From Acidobacteria bacterium RIFCSPLOWO2_12_FULL_67_14b (lineage in GTDB: Bacteria > Acidobacteriota > Vicinamibacteria > Vicinamibacterales > UBA2999): a DNA stretch of 55,274 nucleotides. The DNA is taken from positions 43,108-98,381 of the forward strand of contig MELE01000041.1 in assembly GCA_001768615.1 (NCBI GenBank). Direction: 5' to 3'. A program made the position numbers and the translations under genes. Of the stretch, positions 16,638 through 25,377 are shown piece after piece. Below the pieces are notes generated by a model. The model was given only the letters and a program-made list of their open reading frames with translations, had not been told where the DNA came from and did not search any database. Position 1 is the first letter of the stretch. Every line of letters starts with the position of its first letter.

Positions 16638-18115
16638 TGAGCGCGCGCACACGGCTCGTCATCATCGCCAGCGCCGCCGCCATCGTCGCAACCGCCGCGG
16701 GCCCGGCCGGCCAGGCGCCGCCGCAGATTCCGCCGCCGACGCAGACGATCACGATGAAAGGGAAGGCGCCGGTCTCGAACGCGGTCCTCAAGGTGTCGTT
16801 GCCGAAGCCGCTGGAGGCCGACCTGCCCAACGGCCTGCACGTGATGGTGATCCAGGATCCGCGGGCGCCGCAGGTGACGATCCAGCTCGTGATCCGCGGG
16901 GCCGGCGGCTACTACGATCCGCCGGATCAGTATGGGCTCGCCCAGTTCACGGCGGCCAACCTGCGCGAGGGCACCGCGAGACGCACTTCAACGGCGATCG
17001 CCGAACAGCTCGAGCGGCTTGCCGCCACCGTGACGGTGAACGCGGCGATGTCGTCGGAAGAGGCGACGCTCAACGCGTCGGCCTTGCGCGAGCACTTCGA
17101 CGAGGTGCTCGACCTCGCGGCTGACGTGCTGCTGTCGCCGGCGTTCCCTGAACAGGAGCTCACGCGCTACAAGGCGCAGACCCGCGCGCAATTGCAGCAG
17201 CAGCGCGCGAACCCCACCTTCCTCGCGTTCGAGCGCTTCAGCCGCGCCGTCGCCGACGGCCACCCCGACGGCCGCATGGCGCCCGCCGTCGAGGCGCTCG
17301 ACAAGACCACGCGCGACGCGCTCGCGGCGTTTCACAAGTCCCACTACGTGCCGGATCACGCGGCGATCGCCATTACCGGCGACATCACGATGGCGGCGGC
17401 GCTCAAGGCGGTGCAGGCCCGGTTCGGCGCGTGGGCGAAGGCCGGCGCGCCCGAACCGTCGGTGAGCGATCCGGTGGCGGTGGCGGACCCCGGCGTGTTC
17501 CTCGTGGCGCGCCCCGCCTCGGTGCAGACCAGCCTCGTCGTCGGCGTCCAGGCCATCCGCTACACGGATGCGGACTTCTACGCGATGACGGTGCTGAACA
17601 AGATCATCGGCGGCGGGCCGACCGGACGGCTGTTCCGGCACCTCCGCGAAGAGAAGGGCTACACCTACGGCGCCTCGTCCCAGATCGACGCCCGCCGCTT
17701 CCGCGGCACGTGGATCGCCAGCACGAACGTGCGGTCGGAAGTGACCGAGGCGGCGCTGCGGGATTTGCTCGACGAGCTCAGGCAGGCGCGCGAGATCCGC
17801 GTCCCCGATCAGGAGTTCGCCGACGCGAAGCGATCGATCGTCTCGGCCTTCGCCCTCGCCTTCGAATCGCCGCAGGCGCCGGTGACCAACGCCCTCACCC
17901 GCTGGCGCTACGGCCTGCCCGCGGACTACTGGGACAAGTACCCGGAACGGATCATGGCGATCACCCAGGACGAGGTGCAGGCGATGGCGAAGAAGTATCT
18001 GGATCCGAAGAAGCTGCAGATCATCGCGGTCGGCGATCGGGCAGCCGCGGAAGCCGTGCTGCTGAAGCTGGGCCGCCTGCAGGTCTTCGACGCCGACGGG
18101 AGGAAGATCCAGTAG
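16637..18115 (+). CDS. M16 peptidase-like subunit without zinc motif
   Basis: This 492-residue M16 homologue has a signal peptide and normal M16 halves, but where the H-x-x-E-H should be it reads Q-Y-G-L-A-Q-F. The substrate-binding R/Y motif is intact in the C-terminal half (L-R-E-E-K-G-Y-T-Y-G, about 334-343). This is the usual division of labour in M16B heterodimers: one subunit holds zinc, the other supplies R/Y. The start codon overlaps the stop of the catalytic subunit, with AGGGAGG upstream, so the two are made together. Confidence 0.9.
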   Translation: MSARTRLVIIASAAAIVATAAGPAGQAPPQIPPPTQTITMKGKAPVSNAVLKVSLPKPLEADLPNGLHVMVIQDPRAPQVTIQLVIRGAGGYYDPPDQYGLAQFTAANLREGTARRTSTAIAEQLERLAATVTVNAAMSSEEATLNASALREHFDEVLDLAADVLLSPAFPEQELTRYKAQTRAQLQQQRANPTFLAFERFSRAVADGHPDGRMAPAVEALDKTTRDALAAFHKSHYVPDHAAIAITGDITMAAALKAVQARFGAWAKAGAPEPSVSDPVAVADPGVFLVARPASVQTSLVVGVQAIRYTDADFYAMTVLNKIIGGGPTGRLFRHLREEKGYTYGASSQIDARRFRGTWIASTNVRSEVTEAALRDLLDELRQAREIRVPDQEFADAKRSIVSAFALAFESPQAPVTNALTRWRYGLPADYWDKYPERIMAITQDEVQAMAKKYLDPKKLQIIAVGDRAAAEAVLLKLGRLQVFDADGRKIQ

Positions 18116-18135
18116 GGCGGAACTTCAGTTCCGCC
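18116..18135. repeat. 20-bp palindrome, GGCGGAACT family
   Basis: Arms GGCGGAACT and AGTTCCGCC around TC. It starts one base after the second M16 stop codon and lies before a convergent gene, so it may double as a terminator. A sister copy is at 52919-52938. Confidence 0.75.
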
Positions 18136-18162
18136 TTCAGCCTAGTCGGTCAGTTCCGCCGA

Positions 18163-18737
18163 TCAGAACGAAAACGCCAACGCGGCAAACGGCCCGATCA
18201 TCTCGAGGTCGGGATTGTGATCGCGCCCTTCCCGATGGTTGTTCGACAGGTGCAGGAAGCGCGCCCCGAAAACGGCATGGCCGTTCGATCCGATGCGGCG
18301 CATCATGCCGGCGCTCGCCTGGTAAAGGTAGTTGAACTTCGTGCCGTTAGGCGGCGTCGGCAGGTCTGACCACGAGATGCCGGGGCCTGTCTCCACGAAG
18401 GCGTTCCACGTTTCGCGGCCGGCGAACCGCCACCGCACCAGCGGCGAAAACCCTTGCACGAACGCGCCGGGCGTTTGCTGGAACACGCGCAGGTGGCAGA
18501 ACTCGACGCCGATGCCGAGGCCGTCCCTGACCGCGCCCCACAACGCGGCGGTCCCCTCGACGAGCGACTCGCGCCGCCCGTTCAGGTTCCAGCTTTCGAC
18601 CATCGGCGAAACCCGAATTCGACGCCCACCGTCCCTCGGCCGAAGGGATCCCGTGGCTGCCGCGCCTCCACGGAAACTCCGGCCGCCAGCATCAGCAGGG
18701 CGCCGGCCAGGGCCCGCCGGGCAACACCCTTCACCAT
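18163..18737 (-). pseudogene. PagL-like lipid A deacylase, frameshifted
   Basis: The ATG at 18737 opens a signal peptide (V-K-G-V-A-R-R-A-L-A-G-A-L-L-M-L-A-A-G) and a first strand V-G-V-E-F-G-F that ends at a stop near 18582. The rest of the protein continues in another frame from about 18610 (S-P-M-V-E-S-W-N-L-N) to the stop at 18163. The C-terminal part keeps the PagL active-site segment H-L-S-N-N-H and ends in Phe, typical of an outer-membrane barrel. One base appears lost, or two gained, in the GGGTTTCGCCGATGG stretch near 18605-18615. Real inactivation and a sequencing or assembly error are both possible. Confidence 0.7.
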
Positions 18738-18742
18738 CCGGC

Positions 18743-18749
18743 ATAGTAT
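18743..18749. promoter_or_regulatory. Symmetric -10 box shared by two divergent genes
   Basis: ATAGTAT reads TAGTAT on the plus strand (7 bases before the ATG at 18757) and TACTAT on the minus strand (5 bases before the ATG at 18737). Both spacings imply leaderless mRNAs. Confidence 0.5.
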
Positions 18750-18756
18750 TGACCGG

Positions 18757-19080
18757 ATGCTTCGCGCCGCGACGCTCGCCGGCTTCATGCTGCTGCTGGC
18801 CTGCGGGGCCGCGGCGCAAGGGGTCGACTACAGCCTCGACGCCACCGTCACCTTCTACGGCGACAACACCGAGTTCTTCAATCCCTTCAGGAAAGGCGAG
18901 ACGATTCTCGGCGCGCCCGCGCTCGTCGGCGGCGAAGCCAGGACCAGCGATCGCCTCGCCATCCGCGCGCGGCTTCGACGATGTGCGCCCGGTGCTGGCG
19001 CTGGTGGTCGGCGGGCCGCGCTCGCGCCTGATCCTGGGGACGCTGGAGACCGTTCGCCGCGCGGGTCGGGTTGGACAGAT
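18757..19080 (+). pseudogene. Remnant of a secreted envelope protein
   Basis: From the ATG at 18757 there is a signal peptide (M-L-R-A-A-T-L-A-G-F-M-L-L-L-A, cleaved near A-A-A-Q) and about 70 residues rich in Y, F and T (for example V-T-F-Y-G-D-N-T-E-F-F-N-P-F). Near 18970-18980 the sense switches to another frame, where G-F-D-D-V-R-P-V-L-A-L-V-V-G-G-P-R-S-R-L-I continues to about 19070 and then ends at the VOC gene. The sequence therefore has a frameshift and a lost 3' part. I do not recognise the family securely; an outer-membrane or porin-like origin is a guess. Confidence 0.55.
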
Positions 19081-19091
19081 AATGAAGGCGC

Positions 19092-19667
19092 ATGAAAGCG
19101 CGATCCTTCAGCCACGTCGGCATCACGGTCCGCGACTTCAACACCTTCGTCCGCTTCTACTGGGACGTGTTCGGATGCCCGCTGGTCGGCGTCTCGGACA
19201 CGCCGCCTGAGCGCGTCCGCAGCTTCTTCGGCGTGCAGCCGCCTGCCCTGAGCGACGCCGCCTCTCCAGGTGGAGGCGGCGGAGTCGAAGGGGCGCCCAG
19301 CTGCAAGATCGGCTGGATTCGCGTGCCCGGCGGCGCCGTGCTCGAGATCTTCGAGTTCCAGCCGCAGCAGCCGCACGTGCAGGGACCGTGGAACCGCGTC
19401 GGCCTCACCCACTTCAGCCTCAACGTCCGCGACACGCAGAAGTGGCACGACTATCTCGTGCGCAAGGGCGTCGAGATCGTGTCGAAGCCGGAGCGCTCCC
19501 CGCGCGGCCACACCTTCTTCTTTGCCAAAGACTGCGACGGCAACCTGATCGAGTTGATGGACCTCGGCTACATGCACTACGTCCTCGACTGGCTGGGCCC
19601 GCTCGGCGGGTTGCTGTTCAGGCGAGGGATGTACAAGCAGTACTACGAGACACACAGAGATTTCTAA
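19092..19667 (+). CDS. VOC-superfamily (glyoxalase/dioxygenase-like) protein
   Basis: This 191-residue protein has two VOC half-folds: F-S-H-V-G-I-T-V-R-D (6-15) with a candidate metal His, and L-T-H-F-S-L-N-V-R-D near 110 with a second His; the C-terminal E in N-L-I-E-L-M-D is the usual third ligand. It should bind a divalent metal and act on a small substrate, unknown here. Residues about 52-67 are rich in Gly, Ala and Pro and derive from a repeat inserted in frame at 19246-19293. The upstream neighbour is a decayed gene. Confidence 0.8.
   Translation: MKARSFSHVGITVRDFNTFVRFYWDVFGCPLVGVSDTPPERVRSFFGVQPPALSDAASPGGGGGVEGAPSCKIGWIRVPGGAVLEIFEFQPQQPHVQGPWNRVGLTHFSLNVRDTQKWHDYLVRKGVEIVSKPERSPRGHTFFFAKDCDGNLIELMDLGYMHYVLDWLGPLGGLLFRRGMYKQYYETHRDF
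19246..19293. repeat. CCCTGAGC...TCGAAGGG element with an inner palindrome, inside the VOC gene
   Basis: CCCTGAGCG at the left and GTCGAAGGG at the right enclose an inner palindrome with arms CGCCGCCTC and GAGGCGGCG. It adds about 16 residues in frame. It looks like one element inserted into another. Confidence 0.7.
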
Positions 19668-19757
19668 GAGGCCTGTCCACAAGATTCTGTGGCGTAAGCT
19701 CTCTTCGAAAAGTATTTAGAAAAAGAGTCTTCTCTGTCTCTGTGTCTGTGGCGTTGT

Positions 19758-20282
19758 TTACGTCGTTGGCCAGGTCTCGGTGGGCGGCTCAGGAACCGAC
19801 AGGAACTGGAACGCGAGGTTCGAAACCAGGCAGTACCCGACGAAATAGTAGAAGCCGGTCCCGATCACGGCATCCAGGTTGTCGGTGGCCTTCGACGCCA
19901 GATACGCGATGAAGACGCCGACCGCGAACACGTCGGCCATCGCCCACTTGCTCACCGACCTGACAAACAGGTAGAGGCGATACTTCGTTGCCGGCGACTT
20001 GAGCATCAGGATCGCGCCGAGCATCACGGCCTTGATGAGCGGCACGATGACGCTGAACAACAGCACGAGGCCGGCCACGAAGTAGTTGCCCGATTCGTAG
20101 AGGCTTCGCACCGCCTGCAGTACGTTCTGGGTCTGCCGGAAGATCTCCTTGTTGAAGACCGGAAGGGTCGCCGTGATGGTGAGCGCCGGCAGCCCCAGCC
20201 CGGGCACCAACAGGCCGAGCGAAACCAGCGTGAGGGCGATCGCCGCCTTGTTCCGTGTGCTCATGTGGGCAATCTCAGCCAT
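19758..20282 (-). CDS. PqiA-like inner-membrane protein
   Basis: This protein of up to 174 residues has about four membrane segments (near 14-34, 66-86, 108-128, 142-160) and the PqiA-type signature S-K-W-A-M-A-D-V-F-A-V-G-V-F near residues 112-125. PqiA/YebS proteins pair with MCE-domain proteins in lipid movement between membranes, but no MCE gene is next to it. Two starts are possible: ATG at 20282, immediately after the stop of the DUF3089 gene, or ATG at 20264. The gene probably shares the DUF3089 transcript. Confidence 0.75.
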   Translation of the reverse strand: MAEIAHMSTRNKAAIALTLVSLGLLVPGLGLPALTITATLPVFNKEIFRQTQNVLQAVRSLYESGNYFVAGLVLLFSVIVPLIKAVMLGAILMLKSPATKYRLYLFVRSVSKWAMADVFAVGVFIAYLASKATDNLDAVIGTGFYYFVGYCLVSNLAFQFLSVPEPPTETWPTT

Positions 20283-21482
20283 CTACCGCCGTGCGGCGTA
20301 GGCCTTGGACTGCTGCGCCACCAGGTCGAGCAGGTTCCCCATCGCGAGGTTGACGTCGACCAGGTGCAGGCCCCAGTTGGCGAGCGCCTTGCCGACGGCG
20401 CCGAGGTCGCCGGTGATGTCGTCGACGCGCGGGTCGGCGGGATTGCCGTTGACGGTGATCTCGAGGTAGGTCGCGTTCTCGTTGGCCGCGCACCTCGCGG
20501 TCAACAGGCCCGGCACGCTGACCCACGGCGTGTCGACCGTCTTGTCCGCGGCCCACGGCTTGATCGCGGCCGTGCCGGTGATGGTCCGTCCGGAATTCGA
20601 GAGGTACGCGCGCAGCGGCGCCGGACCGTCACCGAGCGTGACGGGGTTTGTGCACGAGCCCGAATTGGTGGCGGGATCCTGCGCCTTGCCGAACAGCGTA
20701 TTCGGCGGCGGCGTGACGGTCGATCGGAACGCCGAGAAGTTCACCACGCACCCGATCTGACCCGGCTTGCGGCAAAGCGGGATCTGCTTGAAGGCGCCGC
20801 CCACGTCCCTGCCCTTCGGCACTTCGAGGGTCGCGCCGAGGATCAACGCCGACACGAGCTGTTTCTGCACCGGCTTGCCTTCCACTTCCTGCCTGATCAG
20901 CTCCATCAGCACGTACGAGCCCTGCGAGTGGCCGATGATGACCACGCCGCGGCCCTGGTTGTCGTGCTGCAGGTACGACCGCCACGCGTCCCGCACATCG
21001 TCGAACTGCACGCCGCGCTCGAACGGCATGTTGGCGCCCGCCAGCCGCTTGCGCAAGCCGGTGAGCGTCAGCTGCCGGTATAGCGGCGCGTAGGTACGGC
21101 ACTTCGACGCGAACCGCGCGAACTGCTGGGCCACGACGTTCAGCTCCGCCGGGTCCGCCGTCATGTCGCTGTTGTCGGTCGGATCCGTCGAGATCGTCGG
21201 GTAGGCGTAGAAGCAGTCGATCGGCGCCTTGGGATCGGCGGTGAAGGTCTCGCGCGTCAAGGTGCCGTCGGCGGCCACCACCGTGGCCGTGAGATCGATG
21301 TCACACGCATCGCCCTTGCGCCCGGGCCGGCAGAGCCACGACTTGTCGTCGCGATAGTCGTTGGGCTTCGGCGCCTCTGCGGCGGCGGGCTGGGCCGTCG
21401 GGGCCGACTGCGCCAGCATCGTAGGTGTCGTGAACGCCCACGATGCCACTGCTACCAGAGCAAGAGCGATGCGTCGTGTCAT
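20283..21482 (-). CDS. DUF3089-family secreted alpha/beta hydrolase
   Basis: This 399-residue protein has a signal peptide (1-24, M-L-A-Q), a short Pro/Ala linker and a DUF3089 domain. Family marks are D-C-F-Y-A-Y-P-T-I-S (about 88-97) and the nucleophile elbow I-G-H-S-Q-G-S (about 183-189). It is likely a periplasmic serine hydrolase; substrate unknown. A GGGAGG Shine-Dalgarno precedes the ATG at 21482. The PqiA-like gene begins directly at its stop codon. Confidence 0.85.
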   Translation of the reverse strand: MTRRIALALVAVASWAFTTPTMLAQSAPTAQPAAAEAPKPNDYRDDKSWLCRPGRKGDACDIDLTATVVAADGTLTRETFTADPKAPIDCFYAYPTISTDPTDNSDMTADPAELNVVAQQFARFASKCRTYAPLYRQLTLTGLRKRLAGANMPFERGVQFDDVRDAWRSYLQHDNQGRGVVIIGHSQGSYVLMELIRQEVEGKPVQKQLVSALILGATLEVPKGRDVGGAFKQIPLCRKPGQIGCVVNFSAFRSTVTPPPNTLFGKAQDPATNSGSCTNPVTLGDGPAPLRAYLSNSGRTITGTAAIKPWAADKTVDTPWVSVPGLLTARCAANENATYLEITVNGNPADPRVDDITGDLGAVGKALANWGLHLVDVNLAMGNLLDLVAQQSKAYAARR

Positions 21483-21573
21483 TACTGCTGTCCTCCCTTG
21501 TGACCAGCGTGCGAAGCGATAAGGACGCTACTCGGCAGTGTTGCCCTTGTCAATGGGTGTAAACTCCGCGGAG

Positions 21574-22005
21574 ATGAAAACCCTGGCATTCATGTTGGTC
21601 ATCGGCGCCACGCTGGTGCAGACGCCGGCCGCCCGTCCGCCGACGCGGAACGTCGGCACCATGAGCGACCTCATGGTGAAAATCATCTACCCCGCCTCGG
21701 ACGCGCTCTTCTACATCGAGTCGCGGACGCCGAAGACCGACAGCGAATGGACCGTGCTCGAAGGCCAGGCGCTGATGGTCGCCGAGTCGGCCAACCTGCT
21801 GATGCTGCCCGGCCGCGCGCGCGATCAGAAGCAGTGGCTGGCCGATTCAAAGCTCATGCTCGACGCCGGCGCCGCGGCCGTGTCCGCCGCAAAGGCGCAT
21901 GATGTCGCCGCCGTCGTGGCTCTGAGCGACCAGTTGCTGGAATCGTGCACCTCGTGCCACCGGCACTACAGGTCTGACTATGGAAAACCGAAGCCGCCGG
22001 GTTAG
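21574..22005 (+). CDS. Cytochrome c'-like protein
   Basis: This 143-residue protein has a signal peptide (1-18) and a single C-terminal haem motif C-T-S-C-H followed by R-H-Y-R, the arrangement of helical class II cytochromes c. The body is predicted alpha-helical (repeated Ala/Leu-rich segments). It probably carries electrons or binds a gas in the periplasm. The ATG at 21574 fits the signal peptide. The next gene overlaps its end by 26 bases. Confidence 0.85.
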   Translation: MKTLAFMLVIGATLVQTPAARPPTRNVGTMSDLMVKIIYPASDALFYIESRTPKTDSEWTVLEGQALMVAESANLLMLPGRARDQKQWLADSKLMLDAGAAAVSAAKAHDVAAVVALSDQLLESCTSCHRHYRSDYGKPKPPG

Positions 22006-22492
22006 CCGGCTCGCGGCATTCGCCGTTGCGGTCACGCTCGCCGGTGCGGGCCCGGCGCTCGCGCAGGGAAGCGCCGTGGTCCTCTACACGTCCACGGAAC
22101 AGATCCCGTTGAAGGCGTACGCCGAGCTGCTTCGCTCCGGCGTGATGCGGCTCGCCAGCGGCGCCGTGAAGGACATCCCGGTAATCGCGGATTTCCGCAT
22201 GGTGCGGTGTTCGTTGACGGGCTGGCGGCCGGGTCGGGCGGTCGTCGCGTCGGAAGCGCTGTTCAAGAGCGAATACGCCGAGCGGCGCCTGCTGCCGATC
22301 GCCACGAGACAGATCGGCGTCACGGCCCTCGAGGTGCGCATCGCCGATCTGGAGAGTCCGGAAAAGATCGCCGAGCTGCTGGCCGCGGTTGGCGTGCCGG
22401 AAGGCGGAGAGACGGGCTACTTCTTCTTCACGCTGGCCGCCGACGGCCTCACACGCTACTACCCGTTCAAGTTCAAGCGGCCCGCCCGCTGA
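21980..22492 (+). CDS. Secreted protein of unknown function
   Basis: This 170-residue protein has a clear signal peptide (V-S-R-L-A-A-F-A-V-A-V-T-L-A-G-A-G-P-A-L-A-Q). The mature part alternates strands and helices and contains one pair of Cys-free segments around T-G-W-R-P-G-R-A. I do not recognise a family. It overlaps the cytochrome gene by 26 bases, implying co-expression, and its 3' end overlaps the convergent PepSY gene by 20 bases. Confidence 0.65.
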   Translation: MENRSRRVSRLAAFAVAVTLAGAGPALAQGSAVVLYTSTEQIPLKAYAELLRSGVMRLASGAVKDIPVIADFRMVRCSLTGWRPGRAVVASEALFKSEYAERRLLPIATRQIGVTALEVRIADLESPEKIAELLAAVGVPEGGETGYFFFTLAADGLTRYYPFKFKRPAR

Positions 22493-23945
22493 CACGCACG
22501 CGCCGCTTCACGCGCCGCCACGCCGCCGTCATCGTCGTCGTGCTCAGGAGCATGCCGCCAAGGCTCAGCACAATCACGACGATGTCCCAGAGGGGACGGC
22601 GATGGTAGAGGAACGGAAAGTCGAAGCTGTGGAGGCCGTGATAGAGCCAGCGGTTGAGGCGGCTGAGCGTCTCCTCCTTGCGGGCGATGGCGCCGCGTTT
22701 CGGATCCAGGTAGAGCCAGGTGTGCGGCGGATCGTGGTATCGCACGCGCAGCACCGGCAGCGATAACCGTCCGGCCCGATCGTAATAGTACGAATCGTAC
22801 CGGTCCATCCAGAGCACGCCGTCGATGCCGACGCCGCTCATGGCGTCACGGGCCGCGCCGAGCATTTCGTCGGCGTGCAGGGCCGGCTGCGGGCCCATCA
22901 CGGGATGCTCGACGGAGACGATCCCGGCCTCGGCCCGCAGGTAATAGCGGCCGCGGAAGCGCACGAGCTCGATTTCTTTCGGCATCGCGGGCGCGTACGC
23001 CGCCAGCGCGGGCCGCAGCTTCTCGAGGGGCACGTCGCTGAGGCGGATGGGGCCCTGCGACACGGCCTCGCGTTGCGCCCGGGTCGGCGTGGTCCCGGGG
23101 CTCCAATCCCACGGATCCATTGACAGCAGCCCGCTGAAGATCCACGTGATCGTGGTGGCGCCGAACACCAGACCGGCGTAGTGATGCCACCGCATCATCC
23201 CGGCGTAGGGCGATCGGTAGCGCCGGTTCCTGAGCCGGTAGCGCCGTAACGGAGCGTATCGCCAGAGGCCCCACCCCAGTCCCGCCAGCGACATCACCAC
23301 GCCGGCGATCGAGAGCCAGATGATCGATTGCGCCCACAGCGACGACTGGCGGCGGAACGGCGTGAAATAGACCCAGTGGAAGACGGCGCCGAGATAGCCC
23401 CATCGCCGTGTGCTCGCGGTCGACTTCATCACGACCTCGCCGCTGCGCTCGGCGACGTAAACCGTCGTGCCGTCGCGATCGCCGAGCGCGATCCGGTGCA
23501 CAGGCATCTGTCCGCGCACGGCGAACGTCCACTGGTCCGCATCCTCCAGGCGGGTGTCGTAGCGAATCGCCGCGGCCTCGCCGCCGGCAAAGGCGCGCGC
23601 GATCGCCAGGGCGCCACCGGCATTCACCGGCGCGAGCGGGTCGCCGGTATCAGCAAAGAACGTCCGGGCAGTGCCCGGCGCCGTGACGCGGAACACGGGC
23701 CGCGGGCCGAGGGTCGTGATGATGAGGCGCGTCGCGCCGGAAGCGATCGATCCGGGTTCGACCCGGATCGAGGCGGGGTCGAGCGGCGAGAGGCGGGCCA
23801 GCCGCTCCGCGGGATCGAGCGCGGGCATCCGCGCGTAGATCATGACGATCCCCGACGCGAACCAGACGAAGACGAGCGCGCCACCGGCGATGCCCAGCCA
23901 GCGGTGCGTATAGATGAGCGATCGGGCGACCCGATGCCGTCTCAC
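22473..23945 (-). CDS. PepSY-associated transmembrane protein
   Basis: This 490-residue inner-membrane protein starts with the typical R-x-L-I-Y-T-H-R-W-L-G-I-A-G-G-A and has about four membrane segments (near 17-37, 205-225, 260-280, 455-475) separated by two periplasmic PepSY-like regions. The conserved H-x-W and H-H-Y-A-G motifs could bind haem or metal. Relatives are linked to iron/siderophore reduction or to cytochromes; the neighbouring c-type cytochrome supports an electron-transfer role, by inference. Start is GTG at 23945. Confidence 0.82.
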   Translation of the reverse strand: MRRHRVARSLIYTHRWLGIAGGALVFVWFASGIVMIYARMPALDPAERLARLSPLDPASIRVEPGSIASGATRLIITTLGPRPVFRVTAPGTARTFFADTGDPLAPVNAGGALAIARAFAGGEAAAIRYDTRLEDADQWTFAVRGQMPVHRIALGDRDGTTVYVAERSGEVVMKSTASTRRWGYLGAVFHWVYFTPFRRQSSLWAQSIIWLSIAGVVMSLAGLGWGLWRYAPLRRYRLRNRRYRSPYAGMMRWHHYAGLVFGATTITWIFSGLLSMDPWDWSPGTTPTRAQREAVSQGPIRLSDVPLEKLRPALAAYAPAMPKEIELVRFRGRYYLRAEAGIVSVEHPVMGPQPALHADEMLGAARDAMSGVGIDGVLWMDRYDSYYYDRAGRLSLPVLRVRYHDPPHTWLYLDPKRGAIARKEETLSRLNRWLYHGLHSFDFPFLYHRRPLWDIVVIVLSLGGMLLSTTTMTAAWRRVKRRVRVSGRAA

Positions 23946-24016
23946 GACGCTCCCATTTTTCGAGGTTGTACCATAACCGGCGTGTTCGCGTACACTGATG
24001 CGGACGCGACCTCGCT

Positions 24017-24355
24017 ATGTGGACCCTTCAAGCCATCGATCCTCCTGATGCCTCGCTCACGTTTCGCTTGTTGCCGGGGACACTGAAGACCCTGGGACGG
24101 GCCCCGCGTGCCGACTTCGTCGTCGACGCCGCGCTCGTCTCGCGGGTGCATTGCCGGTTCGTCCTCAGCGAAGAGAATCAGCTCGCCATCGAAGACCTGG
24201 GCAGCACGAACGGCACCTACGTGAACGGCCGGAAGGTCGTGCGCAGCACGCTGAACGACGGCGACAAGATCAAGGTCGGCCGCGTCGAATTCCGCGTCAA
24301 TGCCGAGTCGAACGCGCAGCGCGGCGGCAATCCCAAGGCTACCTGGTCCTTGTAG
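24017..24355 (+). CDS. FHA-domain protein
   Basis: This 112-residue protein is one forkhead-associated domain. The conserved phosphothreonine-binding residues are in T-L-G-R-A-P, S-R-V-H-C-R-F and G-S-T-N-G-T-Y-V-N-G. It should bind phosphothreonine in a partner. The 3' end overlaps the convergent MBL gene by 17 bases. A degenerate kinase-like protein is encoded 2 kb away, but no direct link is shown. Confidence 0.88.
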   Translation: MWTLQAIDPPDASLTFRLLPGTLKTLGRAPRADFVVDAALVSRVHCRFVLSEENQLAIEDLGSTNGTYVNGRKVVRSTLNDGDKIKVGRVEFRVNAESNAQRGGNPKATWSL

Positions 24356-25007
24356 CGAGGTACTCGAGCACAAACGGATTGGTGCGCCGTTCGTGCCCGA
24401 TCGTCGTTTCGGGTCCGTGCCCCGGGAACACAGGCGCGGCGTCGTCGAAGGCAAACAACACCTCGGTGATCGACCGCATCAGCGTCTGGTAGTCGCTGCC
24501 GGGCAGATCGGATCGTCCGATCGAACCCGCAAACAGCGTGTCACCCACGAACAGGCTGGGCACCCCGGCGCCGGTCACGCCCGGCGTCACGACAAGACAC
24601 ACGCCGCCCGGCGCATGCCCTGGCGTGTGATGCACCGCGACGGCATGGTCGCCGAACCGGATCGGATCGGTACCCTCGTAATACCGATCCACGGGTGGCG
24701 GGGCCTCGACCTGCAGCCCGAACAGCGCCCCGGTCTTCACGGCGTTGTCGTAGAACACCTGATCGTCCCTGTGCAAGTGAACCGGCGCGCCCAGCGCCCG
24801 CTTCGCCCGCGCCACTCCCGACACGTGGTCGACATGCGCGTGCGTCAGCAGGATGTGCGTGACGTCGAGGCGCTCCGCCTTGACGAACGCCAGCAGCTGG
24901 TCGACCTCGTCTCCCGGGTCGATGAACACGGCTTTCCGGGTCCGCTCGCATCCGAGGATGAAGCCGTTCTTGAAAAACGGCCCGACCGCCGCGCTTTCGA
25001 GGATCAT
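24339..25007 (-). CDS. Metallo-beta-lactamase-fold hydrolase
   Basis: This 222-residue protein resembles glyoxalase II-like hydrolases. It has the metal motif T-H-A-H-V-D-H (about 54-60), a later H-T-P-G-H-A-P-G-G, G-D-T-L-F and F-P-G-H-G-P. It probably cleaves a thioester such as S-lactoylglutathione or a related compound. The ATG at 25007 was chosen because the fold begins there; a TATCCT box lies 6 bases upstream, suggesting a leaderless mRNA. The divergent receiver gene shares that box. Confidence 0.87.
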   Translation of the reverse strand: MILESAAVGPFFKNGFILGCERTRKAVFIDPGDEVDQLLAFVKAERLDVTHILLTHAHVDHVSGVARAKRALGAPVHLHRDDQVFYDNAVKTGALFGLQVEAPPPVDRYYEGTDPIRFGDHAVAVHHTPGHAPGGVCLVVTPGVTGAGVPSLFVGDTLFAGSIGRSDLPGSDYQTLMRSITEVLFAFDDAAPVFPGHGPETTIGHERRTNPFVLEYLATRTR

Positions 25008-25012
25008 CAGGG

Positions 25013-25019
25013 TAGGATA
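25013..25019. promoter_or_regulatory. Symmetric -10 box shared by MBL and receiver genes
   Basis: TAGGATA reads TAGGAT on the plus strand, 8 bases before the ATG at 25027, and TATCCT on the minus strand, 6 bases before the ATG at 25007. One 7-base element may start both leaderless mRNAs. Confidence 0.55.
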
Positions 25020-25026
25020 GCAGGCG

Positions 25027-25377
25027 ATGGTGATTGTGGCGGTCGACGACCTGATGTTCTCGTCGCGGATCTCGAGCGCGGCGAAGGCGCTGGGCGTGGA
25101 GATCGCGTTTGCCCGATCGCCCGAGGCCGTGGTGGCCGCCGTCCGGGAGCGATCGCCGCGCCTGGTGATCCTCGACCTGAACAGCCAGCGCGTGCGGCCG
25201 CTCGAAGCCGTGGCCGCGCTCAAGGCGGATGCCGCGCTGGCGTCGGTGCCGACCGTGGGGTTCGTCTCGCACGTGCAGGCGGACCTGATCGCGCAGGCGC
25301 GGGCGGCCGGCATCGATCAGGTGCTGGCGCGATCGGCATTCGTGCAGCAGCTGTCCGAGTTGCTGCAGGAGGCATGA
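25027..25377 (+). CDS. Single-domain receiver-like protein
   Basis: This 116-residue protein has the CheY fold: N-terminal acidic pair D-D (7-8), candidate phosphoacceptor Asp in V-I-L-D-L-N (about 50), and a helix-rich C-terminus. The usual Thr/Ser and Lys switch residues are weakly kept (G-F-V-S-H; L-A-R-S), so it could be an atypical receiver. The stop overlaps the following threonine dehydratase start region (ATGATG), indicating translational coupling between a signalling domain and a metabolic enzyme. Confidence 0.75.
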   Translation: MVIVAVDDLMFSSRISSAAKALGVEIAFARSPEAVVAAVRERSPRLVILDLNSQRVRPLEAVAALKADAALASVPTVGFVSHVQADLIAQARAAGIDQVLARSAFVQQLSELLQEA

